A stretch of 39,629 nucleotides of DNA. It comes from Pseudomonadota bacterium (GTDB lineage: Bacteria > Pseudomonadota > Gammaproteobacteria > Xanthomonadales > Xanthomonadaceae). The stretch is from NCBI GenBank assembly GCA_023388355.1, contig JAEWGI010000026.1, positions 1-39,629 on the forward strand, written 5' to 3'. A program made the translations under genes and the position numbers. Of the stretch, positions 26,758 through 36,490 are shown one piece after another; position 1 is the first letter of the stretch, and each line of letters begins with the position of its first letter. The notes beneath the pieces are model-generated. The model was given only the letters and a program-made list of their open reading frames with translations. It searched no databases and had not been told where the DNA came from.

Positions 26758-26766
26758 TGGGATAAT
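26758..26766 (+). promoter_or_regulatory. serA: Extended -10 promoter of serA
   Basis: TGGGATAAT combines an extended TGn with the -10 GATAAT (26761-26766), 33 bp before ATG 26800. The -35 region is poor, as extended -10 promoters allow. Confidence 0.55.
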
Positions 26767-26799
26767 GCACATCCACCCGCACACCGGAAGCCCACGCGC

Positions 26800-28041
26800 A
26801 TGACGCCACTGAAGACCTCGTTCCCCAAGCAGGATATCCGCGTGGTGCTGTTCGAGGGCATCAGCCGCAGGGCGGTGGAGGTGTTCGAGGCAGCGGGCTA
26901 CGAGCAGGTGGAACTGCTGCCCAAGTCGCTGACCGGTGCGGAGCTGATCGACAAGGTCTCCGGCGCCCACATCATCGGCATCCGCTCGCGCACCCAGGTG
27001 ACCGCCGAGGTGATCGCCGAAGCGCGCAAGCTGATCACCATCGGCTGCTTCTGCATCGGCACCAACCAGGTCGACCTGGAGGCCGCGCAGCTGGCCGGGA
27101 TCCCGGTGTTCAACGCGCCCTATTCCAACACCCGCAGCGTGGCCGAACTGGTGCTGGCCGAGGCGATCATGCTGATGCGCGGCGTGCCGCAGAAGAACGC
27201 CGAATGCCACCGCGGCGGTTGGAGCAAGTCCGCGCTCGGCAGCCACGAGGTGCGCGGCAAGACCCTGGGCATCATCGGCTACGGCCACATCGGCACCCAG
27301 GCCGGCGTGCTGGCCGAGTCGTTGGGCATGCACGTGATCTTCCACGACATCGAGACCAAGCTCTCGCTCGGCAACGCCCGCAGCGCCGCCAGCCTCGACG
27401 ACCTGCTGCAGCGCTCGGACGTGGTCACCCTGCACGTGCCCGAGACGCCGGCCACGCGGATGATGTTCGGCGCCGAGCAGATCGCGAAGATGAAGCCCGG
27501 CGCGCACCTGATCAACGCCTCGCGCGGCACCGTGGTCGACATCGACGCGCTGGCCGCGGCGCTGGAGTCTGGCCACGTCGGCGGCGCGGCGGTGGACGTG
27601 TTCCCGGTCGAGCCCAAGGGCAACGGTGAATCGTTCGAATCGCCGCTGGTCCGCTTCGACAACGTGATCCTGACTCCGCACGTGGGCGGCAGCACGCTCG
27701 AGGCGCAGGACAACATCGGCACCGAGGTGGCGGCCAAGCTGGTGCGCTACAGCGACAACGGCAGCACCCTGTCGGCGGTGAACTTCCCCGAGGTGACCCT
27801 GCCCGAGCACGCCGGCAGCCACCGCATCCTGCACATCCACCGCAACGTGCCGGGCGTGCTGTCGCGGATCAACGAACTGTTCTCGCGCGAGGGCGTGAAC
27901 ATCGACGGCCAGTACCTGCGCACCGACGCCAAGGTCGGCTACGTGGTGATCGACATCGCGTCCACGCCCGAGATCACCTCGCGCATGCGTAACGCACTCA
28001 ACGGCATCGACGGCACGCTGCGGACCCGCGTCCTGTACTGA
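26800..28041 (+). CDS. serA: D-3-phosphoglycerate dehydrogenase
   Basis: First enzyme of serine synthesis, 413 aa, E. coli-type. The N-terminal substrate domain has GIRSRTQVT. The NAD domain has GIIGYGHIG (157-165), the catalytic Arg in INASRGTVVD, and His in LTPHVGGST. A C-terminal ACT domain (about 340-413, starting HRILHIHRNVPGVLSRINELF) should bind serine for feedback inhibition. The E. coli enzyme also reduces 2-oxoglutarate to D-2-hydroxyglutarate, which the divergent oxidoreductase would recycle. ACACCGGAAG gives a weak ribosome site. Confidence 0.96.
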   Translation: MTPLKTSFPKQDIRVVLFEGISRRAVEVFEAAGYEQVELLPKSLTGAELIDKVSGAHIIGIRSRTQVTAEVIAEARKLITIGCFCIGTNQVDLEAAQLAGIPVFNAPYSNTRSVAELVLAEAIMLMRGVPQKNAECHRGGWSKSALGSHEVRGKTLGIIGYGHIGTQAGVLAESLGMHVIFHDIETKLSLGNARSAASLDDLLQRSDVVTLHVPETPATRMMFGAEQIAKMKPGAHLINASRGTVVDIDALAAALESGHVGGAAVDVFPVEPKGNGESFESPLVRFDNVILTPHVGGSTLEAQDNIGTEVAAKLVRYSDNGSTLSAVNFPEVTLPEHAGSHRILHIHRNVPGVLSRINELFSREGVNIDGQYLRTDAKVGYVVIDIASTPEITSRMRNALNGIDGTLRTRVLY

Positions 28042-28276
28042 GGCGGGACCGGCCGGGGCGGCACGCCCGCCCGCGGATCGTGCGAACCAGCTGGCGAGGC
28101 TGGCGGTGCGCCTGTGCACGCACCGCCGCGGCGCATGCCGGACGGCGGCGACGGCTGCCTGGCCGCGCGCAACGGGCGCATGCCTGCGCTGTCACGCGCC
28201 CTGGCTATGCTGGCCCGGCAACGCTGCCGGCCGCATGCGGCCGGTCGTCGCGCCCCGCCGCTGAAAGGAGCCCGCC

Positions 28277-28960
28277 ATGCCACGCAGCCCCACCGCATTC
28301 CTGTTCGACCTCGACGGCACCCTGGTGGACAGCGTCTACCAGCACGTGCTGGCCTGGAAGGAAGCGCTCGACCGCGAGGGCGTCGACCTGTCGGTCTGGC
28401 GCATCCATCGCAAGATCGGCATGAGCGGCGGGCTGTTCACCAACATCCTGCTGCGCGAGACCGGGCTGGCGATCACGGACGAGCGCCTCGGGCGCCTGCG
28501 CGCCTGGCACGCCGAGGCCTACAACCGCCAGGCCGCCGCCGGTGCGATCCGGCCGCTGCCCGGGGCGCGCGAGCTGCTCGCCTTCCTCACCGCGGAAGGT
28601 ATCCCCTGGGCGATCGCGACCAGCGGGCGAATGGAAACCGCGGCGCCCAACATCGCCGCGCTGGACGTGGACCCGGCCAAGGTGCCGGTGGTCACCCGCG
28701 ACCAGGTGCGCTACGCCAAGCCGGATCCGGACCTGTTCATCGCCGCGGCCGAGCGGCTCGGGGTCGACATCGGCCATTCGCTGGTGATCGGCGACAGCAT
28801 CTGGGACATGCTTGCCGCGCAGCGGGCCCGCTCGCTGGGCGTGGGCCTGCTGTCGGGCGGCTACGGTCGCGAGGAGCTGGAGCGTTCGGGCGCGTTCCGG
28901 GTGTACGACGACCCGGCGGACCTGCTGCGGCACGTGGACGAGGTGGCGGCGCGGCGCTGA
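28277..28960 (+). CDS. HAD-superfamily phosphatase (phosphoglycolate phosphatase/beta-PGM-like)
   Basis: A 227-aa HAD hydrolase of subfamily IA. Motif [10 protein letters not shown] (Asp11, Asp13), motif II IATSG, motif III Lys in [10 protein letters not shown], and motif IV GDSIWD. A helical cap (about 18-85, [11 protein letters not shown]) follows motif I, as in phosphoglycolate phosphatase and beta-phosphoglucomutase. The substrate cannot be told from the sequence. GAAAGGAG before ATG 28277 is a good ribosome site. The 235-bp gap to serA holds nothing I can identify. Confidence 0.88.
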   Translation: MPRSPTAFLFDLDGTLVDSVYQHVLAWKEALDREGVDLSVWRIHRKIGMSGGLFTNILLRETGLAITDERLGRLRAWHAEAYNRQAAAGAIRPLPGARELLAFLTAEGIPWAIATSGRMETAAPNIAALDVDPAKVPVVTRDQVRYAKPDPDLFIAAAERLGVDIGHSLVIGDSIWDMLAAQRARSLGVGLLSGGYGREELERSGAFRVYDDPADLLRHVDEVAARR

Positions 28961-29033
28961 GCCGCGGCGCGCGAGACGCGCGCGGACCCGGTGCGTCGAC
29001 GGGATGCGGCGGGCGGGTTCGACGCGAGGGCCG

Positions 29034-29600
29034 CTAGTCCTGGTCCTGCCGCAGCGACAGCCATCGCCGCGCCATCCGCCGCAGCGACGCATCCGCGCCG
29101 GCATCGGCCGCGATCGCGCGGATCCGGCGCCACTCCAGCGCGTGCGACTCCTCGCTGACCACGAAGGCCTCGTCCGCGCCGGCGTGGACCACGTAGCGCG
29201 CGTCGTAGTGCCAGTGGCCGGGCACGCCCTTGTGCTCCGGGATCCAGTGCCGATCCAGATCGAAGATGTCCGGCTCCGCCCGCAGCCCCGCCAGGCCCGA
29301 TTCCTCGCCGGCCTCGCGCAGCGCCACCGCGCACAGGTCGCGGTCGCCGTCGGCGTGCCCGCCCGGCTGGACCCAGATGCCGAGCTTGCGGTGGTGGGTC
29401 AGCAGCGCGCGCGTGCCCGAACGGTCGACCAGCCAGGCCGAGGCGGTGAAGTGGCCGTTCAGCCGGCTGCGTCCGAACGGGTCGTCCGGGCTTTCCAGCA
29501 GGCGGGAGAACAGCGCCGCGGTGGCTGCCTGCTCCGGCCTGGACCGCGCATGGCGCTCGAAGGCGGCGGCAAGCGCCGTGTCCGTCACGTGCTCGTGCAT
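29034..29600 (-). CDS. Nudix hydrolase
   Basis: A 188-aa Nudix pyrophosphatase acting on a nucleoside-diphosphate-linked substrate of unknown kind. The Nudix box is [23 protein letters not shown], fitting Gx5Ex7REUxEExGU except that the first Glu is Arg; the REAGEESGL metal core is intact. A helical N-terminus (about 1-60) precedes the fold ([31 protein letters not shown]). ATG 29600 is preferred to GTG 29627 because a TAGACT -10-like box at 29636-29631 leaves no room for the longer form. Convergent with the HAD gene, divergent from the transporter genes. Confidence 0.9.
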   Translation of the reverse strand: MHEHVTDTALAAAFERHARSRPEQAATAALFSRLLESPDDPFGRSRLNGHFTASAWLVDRSGTRALLTHHRKLGIWVQPGGHADGDRDLCAVALREAGEESGLAGLRAEPDIFDLDRHWIPEHKGVPGHWHYDARYVVHAGADEAFVVSEESHALEWRRIRAIAADAGADASLRRMARRWLSLRQDQD

Positions 29601-29630
29601 GTCGCATTGCGGATGGCGAAGGGGCACGGC

Positions 29631-29636
29631 AGTCTA
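29631..29636 (-). promoter_or_regulatory. Candidate -10 box (TAGACT) of the Nudix gene
   Basis: TAGACT on the minus strand, 30 bp before ATG 29600, resembles boxes before mtnB and mtnC. The -35 is not clear. Confidence 0.35.
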
Positions 29637-29825
29637 GCCGGATCCATGGATTGCAAGGGCCCTTGGTCCGCTTGTGATCGCCGTGCCGCTTTGGCAAGGT
29701 ACGCCAGCCGTCCCGGGCGGCGGCCAGACTTAGGGGAAAACCATCCACGTGAGCCGCAGCCGTTCCGAAACCCGCCGCAGCCGGGCGCTGCCGCCCCTGC
29801 ACCGCGCGTTCCGCGGACCGCTGGC

Positions 29826-31379
29826 ATGAGGGCGACGGGCCCCGCGTCAGCAACCCTCGCCGGCCTCATGCTCCCGGCGGCCGCGACCGCGACCCCTCCA
29901 GCGCCTGGCGGCCTCGACCAGGCGATCAACAACGCTTTCGCCCCGGTCGCCGATGCGGTGTCCTGGCTGGTGTTCCATCCGGTGCCGATCGGCTTCGGCG
30001 CGAGCATGCCCTTCGTGGTGCTGTGGCTGCTGGTGGCGGCGCTCGCCTTCACCCTGTATTTCCGCTTCATCAACCTGCGCGGCTTCGCGCACGGCTTCCG
30101 CCTGATCCGCGGCGACTTCTCGCGCCCCGACCATCCCGGAGAGGTCACCCATTTCCAGGCGCTGGCCACGGCACTGTCGGGGACCGTGGGGCTGGGCAAC
30201 ATCGCCGGGGTCGCCATCGCCATCAGCATCGGCGGGCCCGGCGCGACCTTCTGGATGATCGTGGCGGGCCTGCTCGGCATGAGCTCGAAGTTCGCCGAGT
30301 GCACGCTGGGGGTGAAGTACCGCCGGATCAACGCGGACGGCACCGTCTCCGGCGGGCCGATGTACTACCTCAGCCGCGGCATCGCCGAACACCACCCGTC
30401 GCTGGCGGGCCTGGGCAAGGTGCTGGCGGTGGCGTTCTCGATCTGCTGCATCGGCGGCTCGCTTGGCGCCGGCAACATGTTCCAGTCCAACCAGAGTTTC
30501 CAGCAGGTGCTGCAGGTCAGCGGCGGCGCCGACAGCTGGCTGGCCGGCAAGGGCTGGCTGTTCGGCCTGGCGATGGCGGCGCTCGTGGCGGTGGTCATCA
30601 TCGGCGGGCTGAAGTCGATCGCGCGCGTGACCGGCAAGCTGGTGCCGGTGATGGCGGTGCTGTACTTCGCCTGCGGGGCGTACATCATCCTCGCCGACGT
30701 GGGCAATATCGGCCCGGCCTTCCGCGCCATTTTCGACGGTGCGTTCACCCCCGAGGCGGGCTACGGCGGCTTCATCGGCGTGCTGATCCAGGGCTTCCGC
30801 CGCGCCGCGTTCTCCAACGAGGCCGGCGTCGGCTCGGCGGCGATCGCGCATTCGGCCTCGCGAACCCACGAGCCCGCGTCCGAGGGACTGGTGGCGCTGT
30901 GGGAGCCGTTCATCGATACCGTGGTGATCTGCACCATGACCGCTCTGGTGATCGTGGTGACCGGCATGTACCAGGTCGAGGGCGTGGGCGACGGCGTGCA
31001 GCTGACCTCGATGGCCTATGCCTCGGTCCTGTCGTGGTTCCCCTACCTGCTGGCGGTGTCGGTGCTGCTGTTCGCGTTCTCGACCATGCTTGCCTGGTCC
31101 TACTACGGCGAGAAGGCGGCCTGCTACCTGTTCGGCGAGTCTCGGCCGGTGGCGCTGGCCTACAAGCTGCTGTTCTGCGTTTTCGTGGTGATCGGGGCCT
31201 CGGCCAACCTCGGCGTGGTGATGGACTTCTCCGACGCGATGATCCTGGTCATGTCGGTGCCCAACCTGATCGGTGTCTACCTGCTGGCGCCGGTGGTGCG
31301 GCGCGAGGTCGAGCACTACCTGGTGCGCGTGCGCAGCGGCGGAATCGTCAACTACCGGCGGGCGCCGGGCGGCGCATGA
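29826..31379 (+). CDS. Sodium:alanine/glycine symporter (AGCS family)
   Basis: A 517-aa inner-membrane Na+-amino acid symporter with about 11 helices. After a short hydrophobic N-terminus come the AGCS signatures [35 protein letters not shown] (about 115-150), TLGVKYR, GGPMYYL, and [25 protein letters not shown] (about 325-350). Family members take up alanine, glycine or sometimes glutamine. ATG 29826 is the chosen start. Its stop overlaps the NhaC start by four bases, so the two are coupled. The 225-bp upstream gap contains the 12-bp palindrome CAAGGGCCCTTG (29654-29665), a possible operator. Confidence 0.93.
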   Translation: MRATGPASATLAGLMLPAAATATPPAPGGLDQAINNAFAPVADAVSWLVFHPVPIGFGASMPFVVLWLLVAALAFTLYFRFINLRGFAHGFRLIRGDFSRPDHPGEVTHFQALATALSGTVGLGNIAGVAIAISIGGPGATFWMIVAGLLGMSSKFAECTLGVKYRRINADGTVSGGPMYYLSRGIAEHHPSLAGLGKVLAVAFSICCIGGSLGAGNMFQSNQSFQQVLQVSGGADSWLAGKGWLFGLAMAALVAVVIIGGLKSIARVTGKLVPVMAVLYFACGAYIILADVGNIGPAFRAIFDGAFTPEAGYGGFIGVLIQGFRRAAFSNEAGVGSAAIAHSASRTHEPASEGLVALWEPFIDTVVICTMTALVIVVTGMYQVEGVGDGVQLTSMAYASVLSWFPYLLAVSVLLFAFSTMLAWSYYGEKAACYLFGESRPVALAYKLLFCVFVVIGASANLGVVMDFSDAMILVMSVPNLIGVYLLAPVVRREVEHYLVRVRSGGIVNYRRAPGGA

Positions 31380-32875
31380 ACGCACGTCCCGCGCGCGATC
31401 CGTCCCTGCTCCAGGCGCTGGCGCCGCTGCTGTTCCTGGCCGTGGCCCTGGGGCTTGCGGTCTACCTGTATGCCGACGATTCGTCCTACGGCGCCAACCA
31501 GATCTCGCTGCTGCTGGCCGCGGGCATCGCCGCGATCATCGGCCTGCGCAACGGCCTGGCCTGGGGCGGGATCCAGGATGCGCTGGTGCACGGGGTGTCG
31601 ATCGCCGTGGTGCCGATCTTCATCCTGCTGGCGGTGGGCGCGCTGATCGGCACCTGGGTGCTCAGCGGCACGGTGCCGACGATGATCGTCTACGGCATGA
31701 AGCTGCTGCACCCGGCCTACTTCTATCCGGCGACCTGCCTGATCTGCGCGATCGTGGCCCTGACCATCGGCAGCTCGTGGACGGTGGCCGGCACGCTGGG
31801 CGTGGCCCTGATCGGGGTCGCGCAGGGCCTGGACATGTCGCTGCCGGTCACCGCCGGCGCGATCATCTCGGGCGCCTATTTCGGCGACAAGATGTCGCCG
31901 CTGTCGGACACCACCAACATCGCGCCCGCAGCGGCCGGCAGCGAGCTGTTCGCGCATATCCGGCACATGGTCTGGACTACCGGCCCGAGCATCGCGATCG
32001 CGCTGGTGCTGTTCGCGCTGGTCGGGCTGGGCGGTCGCGGCGCCGGCGACGGGGCCGCGTTCGGCGACCTGTCGGCGCTGCTCGAAGCGCGCTTCGCGCT
32101 GGGCTGGCACCTGCTGCTGCCGATGCTGGTGGTATTCGCACTGGCGATGCGCCGTTTCCCGGCGTTCCCCACGATCATGATCGGGGCCCTGCTCGGCGCG
32201 GTGTTCGCGGTGGTGTTCCAGCCCGACGTGGTGGTGGCGCTGGCCGGAGACGACGCGCCATCGCGACCGATGGCGCTGCTGTCGGGCGCTTGGAAGGCGC
32301 TGTTCGACGGCTACCAGGCCGATACGGGCAACGCCGCGCTGGACGACCTGCTCAGCCGTGGCGGCATGTCCAGCATGCTCAACACGGTGTGGCTGATCGT
32401 GTGCGCGATGGGCTTCGGCGCGGTGATGGAGCACACGGGCCTGCTCGAGCGCATGATCCGCAGCGTGCTCAAGGCCGCGCGTTCGACCGGCTCCCTGGTC
32501 GCCGCGACCCTGGCCACCGCCTTTGGCGCGAACGTCGTCACCGCCGACCAGTACATGTCGATCGTGCTGACCGGCCGGCTGTTCCAGCCCGAGTACCGCA
32601 GGCGCGGGCTGGACCCGGTGAACCTGTCGCGCGCGCTGGAGGACGCCGGCACGATGACCTCGCCGCTGATCCCCTGGAACACCTGCGGCGCATACATGGC
32701 CGCCACCCTGGGCGTGGCCACGCTGGACTACCTGCCCTACGCGTTCTTCAACCTGGTCAGCCCGCTGGTGGCGCTGGTCCTGGCCTATGCGGGATTCAAG
32801 ATCCTGCGGTTGCCGGCCGCCGATCCCGCACCGGCTCCGCGACCCGCGACCGACACCCCCGCGCCGCGCGGCTGA
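31376..32875 (+). CDS. NhaC-family Na+/H+ antiporter
   Basis: A 499-aa inner-membrane protein with about 11-12 helices. NhaC features: [42 protein letters not shown] (about 162-181), [15 protein letters not shown] and [20 protein letters not shown]. NhaC proteins exchange Na+ for H+, but relatives such as MleN exchange malate and lactate, so an organic-acid cargo is possible. It starts in the AGCS stop (ATGA overlap) and precedes the NSS gene by 45 bp, suggesting it exports the Na+ brought in by its neighbours. The C-terminus is a Pro/Ala-rich tail. Confidence 0.93.
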   Translation: MNARPARDPSLLQALAPLLFLAVALGLAVYLYADDSSYGANQISLLLAAGIAAIIGLRNGLAWGGIQDALVHGVSIAVVPIFILLAVGALIGTWVLSGTVPTMIVYGMKLLHPAYFYPATCLICAIVALTIGSSWTVAGTLGVALIGVAQGLDMSLPVTAGAIISGAYFGDKMSPLSDTTNIAPAAAGSELFAHIRHMVWTTGPSIAIALVLFALVGLGGRGAGDGAAFGDLSALLEARFALGWHLLLPMLVVFALAMRRFPAFPTIMIGALLGAVFAVVFQPDVVVALAGDDAPSRPMALLSGAWKALFDGYQADTGNAALDDLLSRGGMSSMLNTVWLIVCAMGFGAVMEHTGLLERMIRSVLKAARSTGSLVAATLATAFGANVVTADQYMSIVLTGRLFQPEYRRRGLDPVNLSRALEDAGTMTSPLIPWNTCGAYMAATLGVATLDYLPYAFFNLVSPLVALVLAYAGFKILRLPAADPAPAPRPATDTPAPRG

Positions 32876-32920
32876 TCCTGGCCGCGCCACTCCAACCGAC
32901 GCCTTCTTCCGGATCCGCAC

Positions 32921-34282
32921 ATGGACAAGACGACTTCCATCCACGGCATGTGGTCCTCGCGCCTGATGTTCATCCTCGCCGCCACCGGTTCGGCGGTCGG
33001 CCTGGGCAACATCTGGCGCTTTCCGTACATGACCTCGGACAACGGCGGCGGCGCCTTCGTGCTGGTCTACCTGGGCTGCATCGTGCTGGTGGGCCTGCCG
33101 ATCCTGATGGCCGAGATCCTGATCGGGCGCCACGGCCGGGTCAGCCCGATCAACACGTTCCGCAAGCTCGCGCGCGAGAGCGGGGTGAGCCGCCACTGGA
33201 GCGCGATCGGCTGGATCGGCATCGTCGCCGGCATCCTGATCCTGAGCTTCTACAGCGTGGTCGCCGGCTGGACGCTGCACTACGCCTTCCTCTACGTGAA
33301 GCAGCTGGCCGGCGGCGCCGCCATCACCGATCCCGGCGCGACGTTCGCCGCGCTGCTCGCCGATCCGATGGAGCTGACCTTCTGGCACGCGCTGTTCATG
33401 CTGCTCACCGTGGCGGTGGTGGCGCTGGGCGTGGAAAAGGGGCTCGAGCGCGCGGTCCGGTTCCTGATGCCGGCATTGTTCGTGCTGCTGCTGATGCTGG
33501 TGGTCTACGGCATGACCACCGGCTTCATGGGCCAGGCCGCGGCGTTCCTGTTCAAGCCCGACTGGTCGGTGATCACCGGCGGCACCTTCCTCAGCGCGAT
33601 GGGGCAGGCGTTCTTCACCCTGAGCCTGGGCATGTGCACGATGATGACCTACGGCGCCTACCTGCCGCGCGAGGGCGTGTCGATCGGACGCGTCGGCATG
33701 GCGGTCGCGCTTACCGACACCAGCGTCGCGCTGCTGGCCGGGCTGGCGATCTTCCCGGTGGTCCTGGCGTTCGGGATCGACCCTGCCGGCGGCGGCCCGG
33801 GGCTGATCTTCACCTCGCTGCCGCTGGCGTTCGAGTCGATGCCGTTCGGGATCGTCTACGGGTTGGCGTTCTTCGGCCTGCTCGCGGTCGCGGCGTGGAC
33901 CTCGTCGATCTCGCTGCTGGAACCGGCCACCGCGTTCCTGGTGGAGCGGTTCGGGGTCGCCCGCCGCAAGCGTGCCGCGCTCGGCGTCGCGGGCCTGTCC
34001 TGGTTGCTGGGCCTGCTGTCGGTGCTGTCGCTCAACCTGTGGTCGGAGGTGCGCATCCTCGACCGCGACATCATGACCTTCATCGAGTTCATCGCCAACG
34101 ACCTGATGCTGCCGCTGGGCGGCCTGCTGATCGCGCTGTTCACCGGCTGGGCGCTCAACCGCACCATCCTTCGCGAGCAGCTGTCGGACATGCCGCAAGG
34201 CCTGTTCACGGCGTGGCGCTGGCTGATGCGGGTGGTCGCGCCGGCGCTGGTCCTGATCGTGCTGGTGCGCGCGGTGGTGTAG
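32921..34282 (+). CDS. Sodium-dependent neurotransmitter-type (NSS) amino acid transporter
   Basis: A 453-aa LeuT-fold Na+ symporter, about 11 helices. TM1 shows the family signature [27 protein letters not shown] (about 20-46), with Na+-binding residues in GSAVGLGN. Bacterial NSS with 11 helices, such as MhsT or Tyt1, carry hydrophobic or aromatic amino acids; specificity here is unknown. It is third in a run of Na+-linked transporters, 45 bp after NhaC, probably the same transcript. GGATCC stands before ATG 32921, not a clear ribosome site. Confidence 0.94.
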   Translation: MDKTTSIHGMWSSRLMFILAATGSAVGLGNIWRFPYMTSDNGGGAFVLVYLGCIVLVGLPILMAEILIGRHGRVSPINTFRKLARESGVSRHWSAIGWIGIVAGILILSFYSVVAGWTLHYAFLYVKQLAGGAAITDPGATFAALLADPMELTFWHALFMLLTVAVVALGVEKGLERAVRFLMPALFVLLLMLVVYGMTTGFMGQAAAFLFKPDWSVITGGTFLSAMGQAFFTLSLGMCTMMTYGAYLPREGVSIGRVGMAVALTDTSVALLAGLAIFPVVLAFGIDPAGGGPGLIFTSLPLAFESMPFGIVYGLAFFGLLAVAAWTSSISLLEPATAFLVERFGVARRKRAALGVAGLSWLLGLLSVLSLNLWSEVRILDRDIMTFIEFIANDLMLPLGGLLIALFTGWALNRTILREQLSDMPQGLFTAWRWLMRVVAPALVLIVLVRAVV

Positions 34283-34348
34283 GAGCGGTGGGCCCATGCT
34301 CTTGCGGATCAGCAATCAACCACGAACCACCAATCCCGGCTTTCAAGC

Positions 34349-34354
34349 TAGACT
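34349..34354 (+). promoter_or_regulatory. mtnB: Candidate -10 box (TAGACT) of mtnB
   Basis: TAGACT stands seven bases before ATG 34362, which would leave almost no leader. It could serve a nearly leaderless transcript. The -35 is poor. Confidence 0.3.
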
Positions 34355-34361
34355 CCCGCGC

Positions 34362-35003
34362 ATGAGCGCCCTGCCCTACGACCCCCAACGCCTGAGCGAA
34401 CTCGCGGGCGAACTGATCGCCAACGTGCGCGAACTGGCGCAGCTCGGCTGGACGCCCGCGACCAGCAGCAACTTCTCCGCGCGGCTGGACGAGCGGCATG
34501 CGGCGATCACCGTCTCCGGCCGCGACAAGGGACGCCTCGTGGAATCCGACATCATGGTGGTGGATTTCGACGGCCTGGCGGCCGGCAGCACCCACCGTCC
34601 ATCCGCGGAGACGCTGCTGCACACGCAGCTGTATCGGCGCTTCCCGGACGTCGGCTGCATCCTGCACACCCACTCGCACAACCAGACGGTGGCCTCGCGC
34701 CTGTTCGCCGGGGCCGGCCACGTGCGGCTGGAGGGCTACGAGCTGCTCAAGGCCTTCCGCGGCAACGAGACCCACGAGATCGCGCTCAACCTGCCGGTGC
34801 TGCCCAACAGCCAGCACATGCCCACTCTGGCCGCACAGGTGGATGCCCTGCTCGACCGCGCGCCGATGTGGGGCTACCTGATCGACGGCCACGGCCTGTA
34901 CGCCTGGGGCCGCGACATGGCCGAGGCGCGCCGCCACCTGGACGCCTTCGAATTCCTGCTCGGCTGCGAACTGGACCTGCGCCGGATCACCACCGCCCAT
35001 TGA
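34362..35003 (+). CDS. mtnB: Methylthioribulose-1-phosphate dehydratase
   Basis: Methionine-salvage enzyme of the class II aldolase fold, 213 aa, dehydrating methylthioribulose-1-phosphate to diketo-methylthiopentyl-1-phosphate. [23 protein letters not shown] is the substrate-binding strand; [11 protein letters not shown] gives the catalytic Glu; [12 protein letters not shown] (His102, His104) and DGHGLYAWG supply zinc ligands. MtnB starts a three-gene mtn set with mtnD and mtnC in pathway partnership. mtnA and mtnN are not in the window. Confidence 0.95.
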   Translation: MSALPYDPQRLSELAGELIANVRELAQLGWTPATSSNFSARLDERHAAITVSGRDKGRLVESDIMVVDFDGLAAGSTHRPSAETLLHTQLYRRFPDVGCILHTHSHNQTVASRLFAGAGHVRLEGYELLKAFRGNETHEIALNLPVLPNSQHMPTLAAQVDALLDRAPMWGYLIDGHGLYAWGRDMAEARRHLDAFEFLLGCELDLRRITTAH

Positions 35004-35068
35004 CGCCCGTTGCCAGGACGCAACGCCGGCGTTCCGCGCGCGTCATTCCCCGTTCCCGGCCCGGCTGC

Positions 35069-35074
35069 TAGCCT
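35069..35074 (+). promoter_or_regulatory. mtnD: Candidate -10 box (TAGCCT) of mtnD
   Basis: TAGCCT, 34 bp before ATG 35109, with TTCCCC at 35046-35051 as a weak -35 at 17 bp. Confidence 0.3.
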
Positions 35075-35108
35075 GATCGCCTTCCCGTCGCCACGAGAGC
35101 CTGCCGCC

Positions 35109-35666
35109 ATGAGCCGCCTGCGCATCTTCTCCGAGCACAACCCCGACGCCCCCGAATTCAGCAGCCACGACGGCGACGAGATCGCGCGCGAGCTGGCGAA
35201 GATCGGCGTGCATTTCGAGCGCTGGCAGGCCAGCCAGCCGGTCGCGGCCGGAGCCTCGTCCGAAGAGGTGCTGGCCGCCTACAAGGCCGACATCGACCGC
35301 ATCTCGGCCGAGCGCGGCTTCACCAGCGTGGACGTGATCAGCATTGCGCCGGACAATCCGAAGAAGGACGAGCTGCGCGGCAAGTTCCTCGACGAGCATT
35401 ACCACAAGGAAGACGAGGTGCGCTTCTTCGTCGATGGCTCGGGCCTGTTCACCCTGCACGTGGGCGAGAAGGTCTACGAGATCGAGTGCGTGAAGGACGA
35501 CCTGATCGCGGTGCCCGACGGCACCACCCACTGGTTCGACATGGGCCCGGAGCCGCGCTTCGTGGCGATCCGCTTCTTCCAGCAGCCCGACGGCTGGATC
35601 GGCCATTTCACCGGCACCGACATCGCGCAGAAGTTCCCGCGCTACGCGAATCCGTCGCAGGGCTGA
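35109..35666 (+). CDS. mtnD: Acireductone dioxygenase
   Basis: Cupin-fold dioxygenase, 185 aa, converting the acireductone to 2-keto-4-methylthiobutyrate and formate (Fe form) or an off-pathway product (Ni form). Metal ligands His97, His99, Glu103 and His141 are seen in [13 protein letters not shown] and TTHWFD. The length is that of bacterial ARDs. It stands between mtnB and mtnC, 105 bp after mtnB. Confidence 0.96.
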   Translation: MSRLRIFSEHNPDAPEFSSHDGDEIARELAKIGVHFERWQASQPVAAGASSEEVLAAYKADIDRISAERGFTSVDVISIAPDNPKKDELRGKFLDEHYHKEDEVRFFVDGSGLFTLHVGEKVYEIECVKDDLIAVPDGTTHWFDMGPEPRFVAIRFFQQPDGWIGHFTGTDIAQKFPRYANPSQG

Positions 35667-35758
35667 GGGCGGCGCGGCGATCCGCGAACGGCGGGCCGGG
35701 TTGGCGATGCCGGCACGACGGTCGCCGCAACGGGCGCCCCACGCGGCGCGCATCGGGT

Positions 35759-35764
35759 TAGGCT
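35759..35764 (+). promoter_or_regulatory. mtnC: Candidate -10 box (TAGGCT) of mtnC
   Basis: TAGGCT lies 27 bp before ATG 35792. It is the same hexamer as ahead of bactofilin. No strong -35. Confidence 0.3.
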
Positions 35765-35791
35765 ATCGCCGTTCCCGCTTTCCGGACCGCC

Positions 35792-36490
35792 ATGCGTCCC
35801 GTCATCCTGACCGACATCGAGGGCACCACGTCCTCCATCTCCTTCGTCAAGGACGTGCTGTTCCCGTACGCGCGGCGCGAGCTGCCGCGCTTCGTGCGCG
35901 AGCACGGCGACGAACCGGAAGTGCGGCGCTGGCTCGACGCGGTGGCGGTGGAGAACGGCGGCATGTGCCAGGACGCGATGATCGTCGAGACCCTGCAGGG
36001 CTGGATCGACGAGGACCGCAAGCACACCGCGCTCAAGGCACTGCAGGGCATGGTGTGGACCGCCGGCTACGAAAGCGCCGACTTCACCGCGCCGGTGTAT
36101 CCGGACGCGGTCTCGGCGCTGCGACGCTGGCACGCCGACGGGCACACGCTGGCGGTGTATTCCTCGGGCTCGGTGCCGGCGCAGAAGCTGCTGTTCGCGC
36201 ACACCGATGCCGGCGACCTGTCCGGGCTGTTCTCGGCCTGGTTCGACACCGCGGTCGGCGGCAAGCGCGAGGCCGGCAGCTATGCGCGCATCGCCGAAGG
36301 CCTGAAGGTCGAGCCCGGTGCGATCGTGTTCCTGTCCGACGTGGTGGCCGAACTCGACGCCGCCCGCGAGGCCGGCCTGCGCACCGTGCTGATCGACCGC
36401 ACCAGCGATTACCCGCAGCCGCGCCTGGGCGAGGCCACCGGCGGCCATCCGCGCGCAACCGGGTTCGACGCCGTGGCGGTGAACGGGTGA
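35792..36490 (+). CDS. mtnC: Enolase-phosphatase E1
   Basis: HAD-family bifunctional enzyme of methionine salvage, 232 aa: it enolises and then dephosphorylates diketo-methylthiopentyl-1-phosphate to acireductone. The nucleophile region [23 protein letters not shown] is diagnostic (Glu replaces the usual second Asp). [14 protein letters not shown] is motif II, and the Lys is in [26 protein letters not shown] is motif IV. Its stop overlaps the GTG of the C13 peptidase by four bases. Confidence 0.96.
   Translation: MRPVILTDIEGTTSSISFVKDVLFPYARRELPRFVREHGDEPEVRRWLDAVAVENGGMCQDAMIVETLQGWIDEDRKHTALKALQGMVWTAGYESADFTAPVYPDAVSALRRWHADGHTLAVYSSGSVPAQKLLFAHTDAGDLSGLFSAWFDTAVGGKREAGSYARIAEGLKVEPGAIVFLSDVVAELDAAREAGLRTVLIDRTSDYPQPRLGEATGGHPRATGFDAVAVNG

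Noticed and set aside
29637..29825. Glycine riboswitch before the AGCS symporter
   Set aside because: Such riboswitches are common before this family, but I could not find the conserved paired aptamer core here.
34283..34361. SAM-sensing leader before mtnB
   Set aside because: Only 79 bp, with no conserved SAM aptamer features; contains generic CCAATCCCGG intergenic sequence also seen before efpL.
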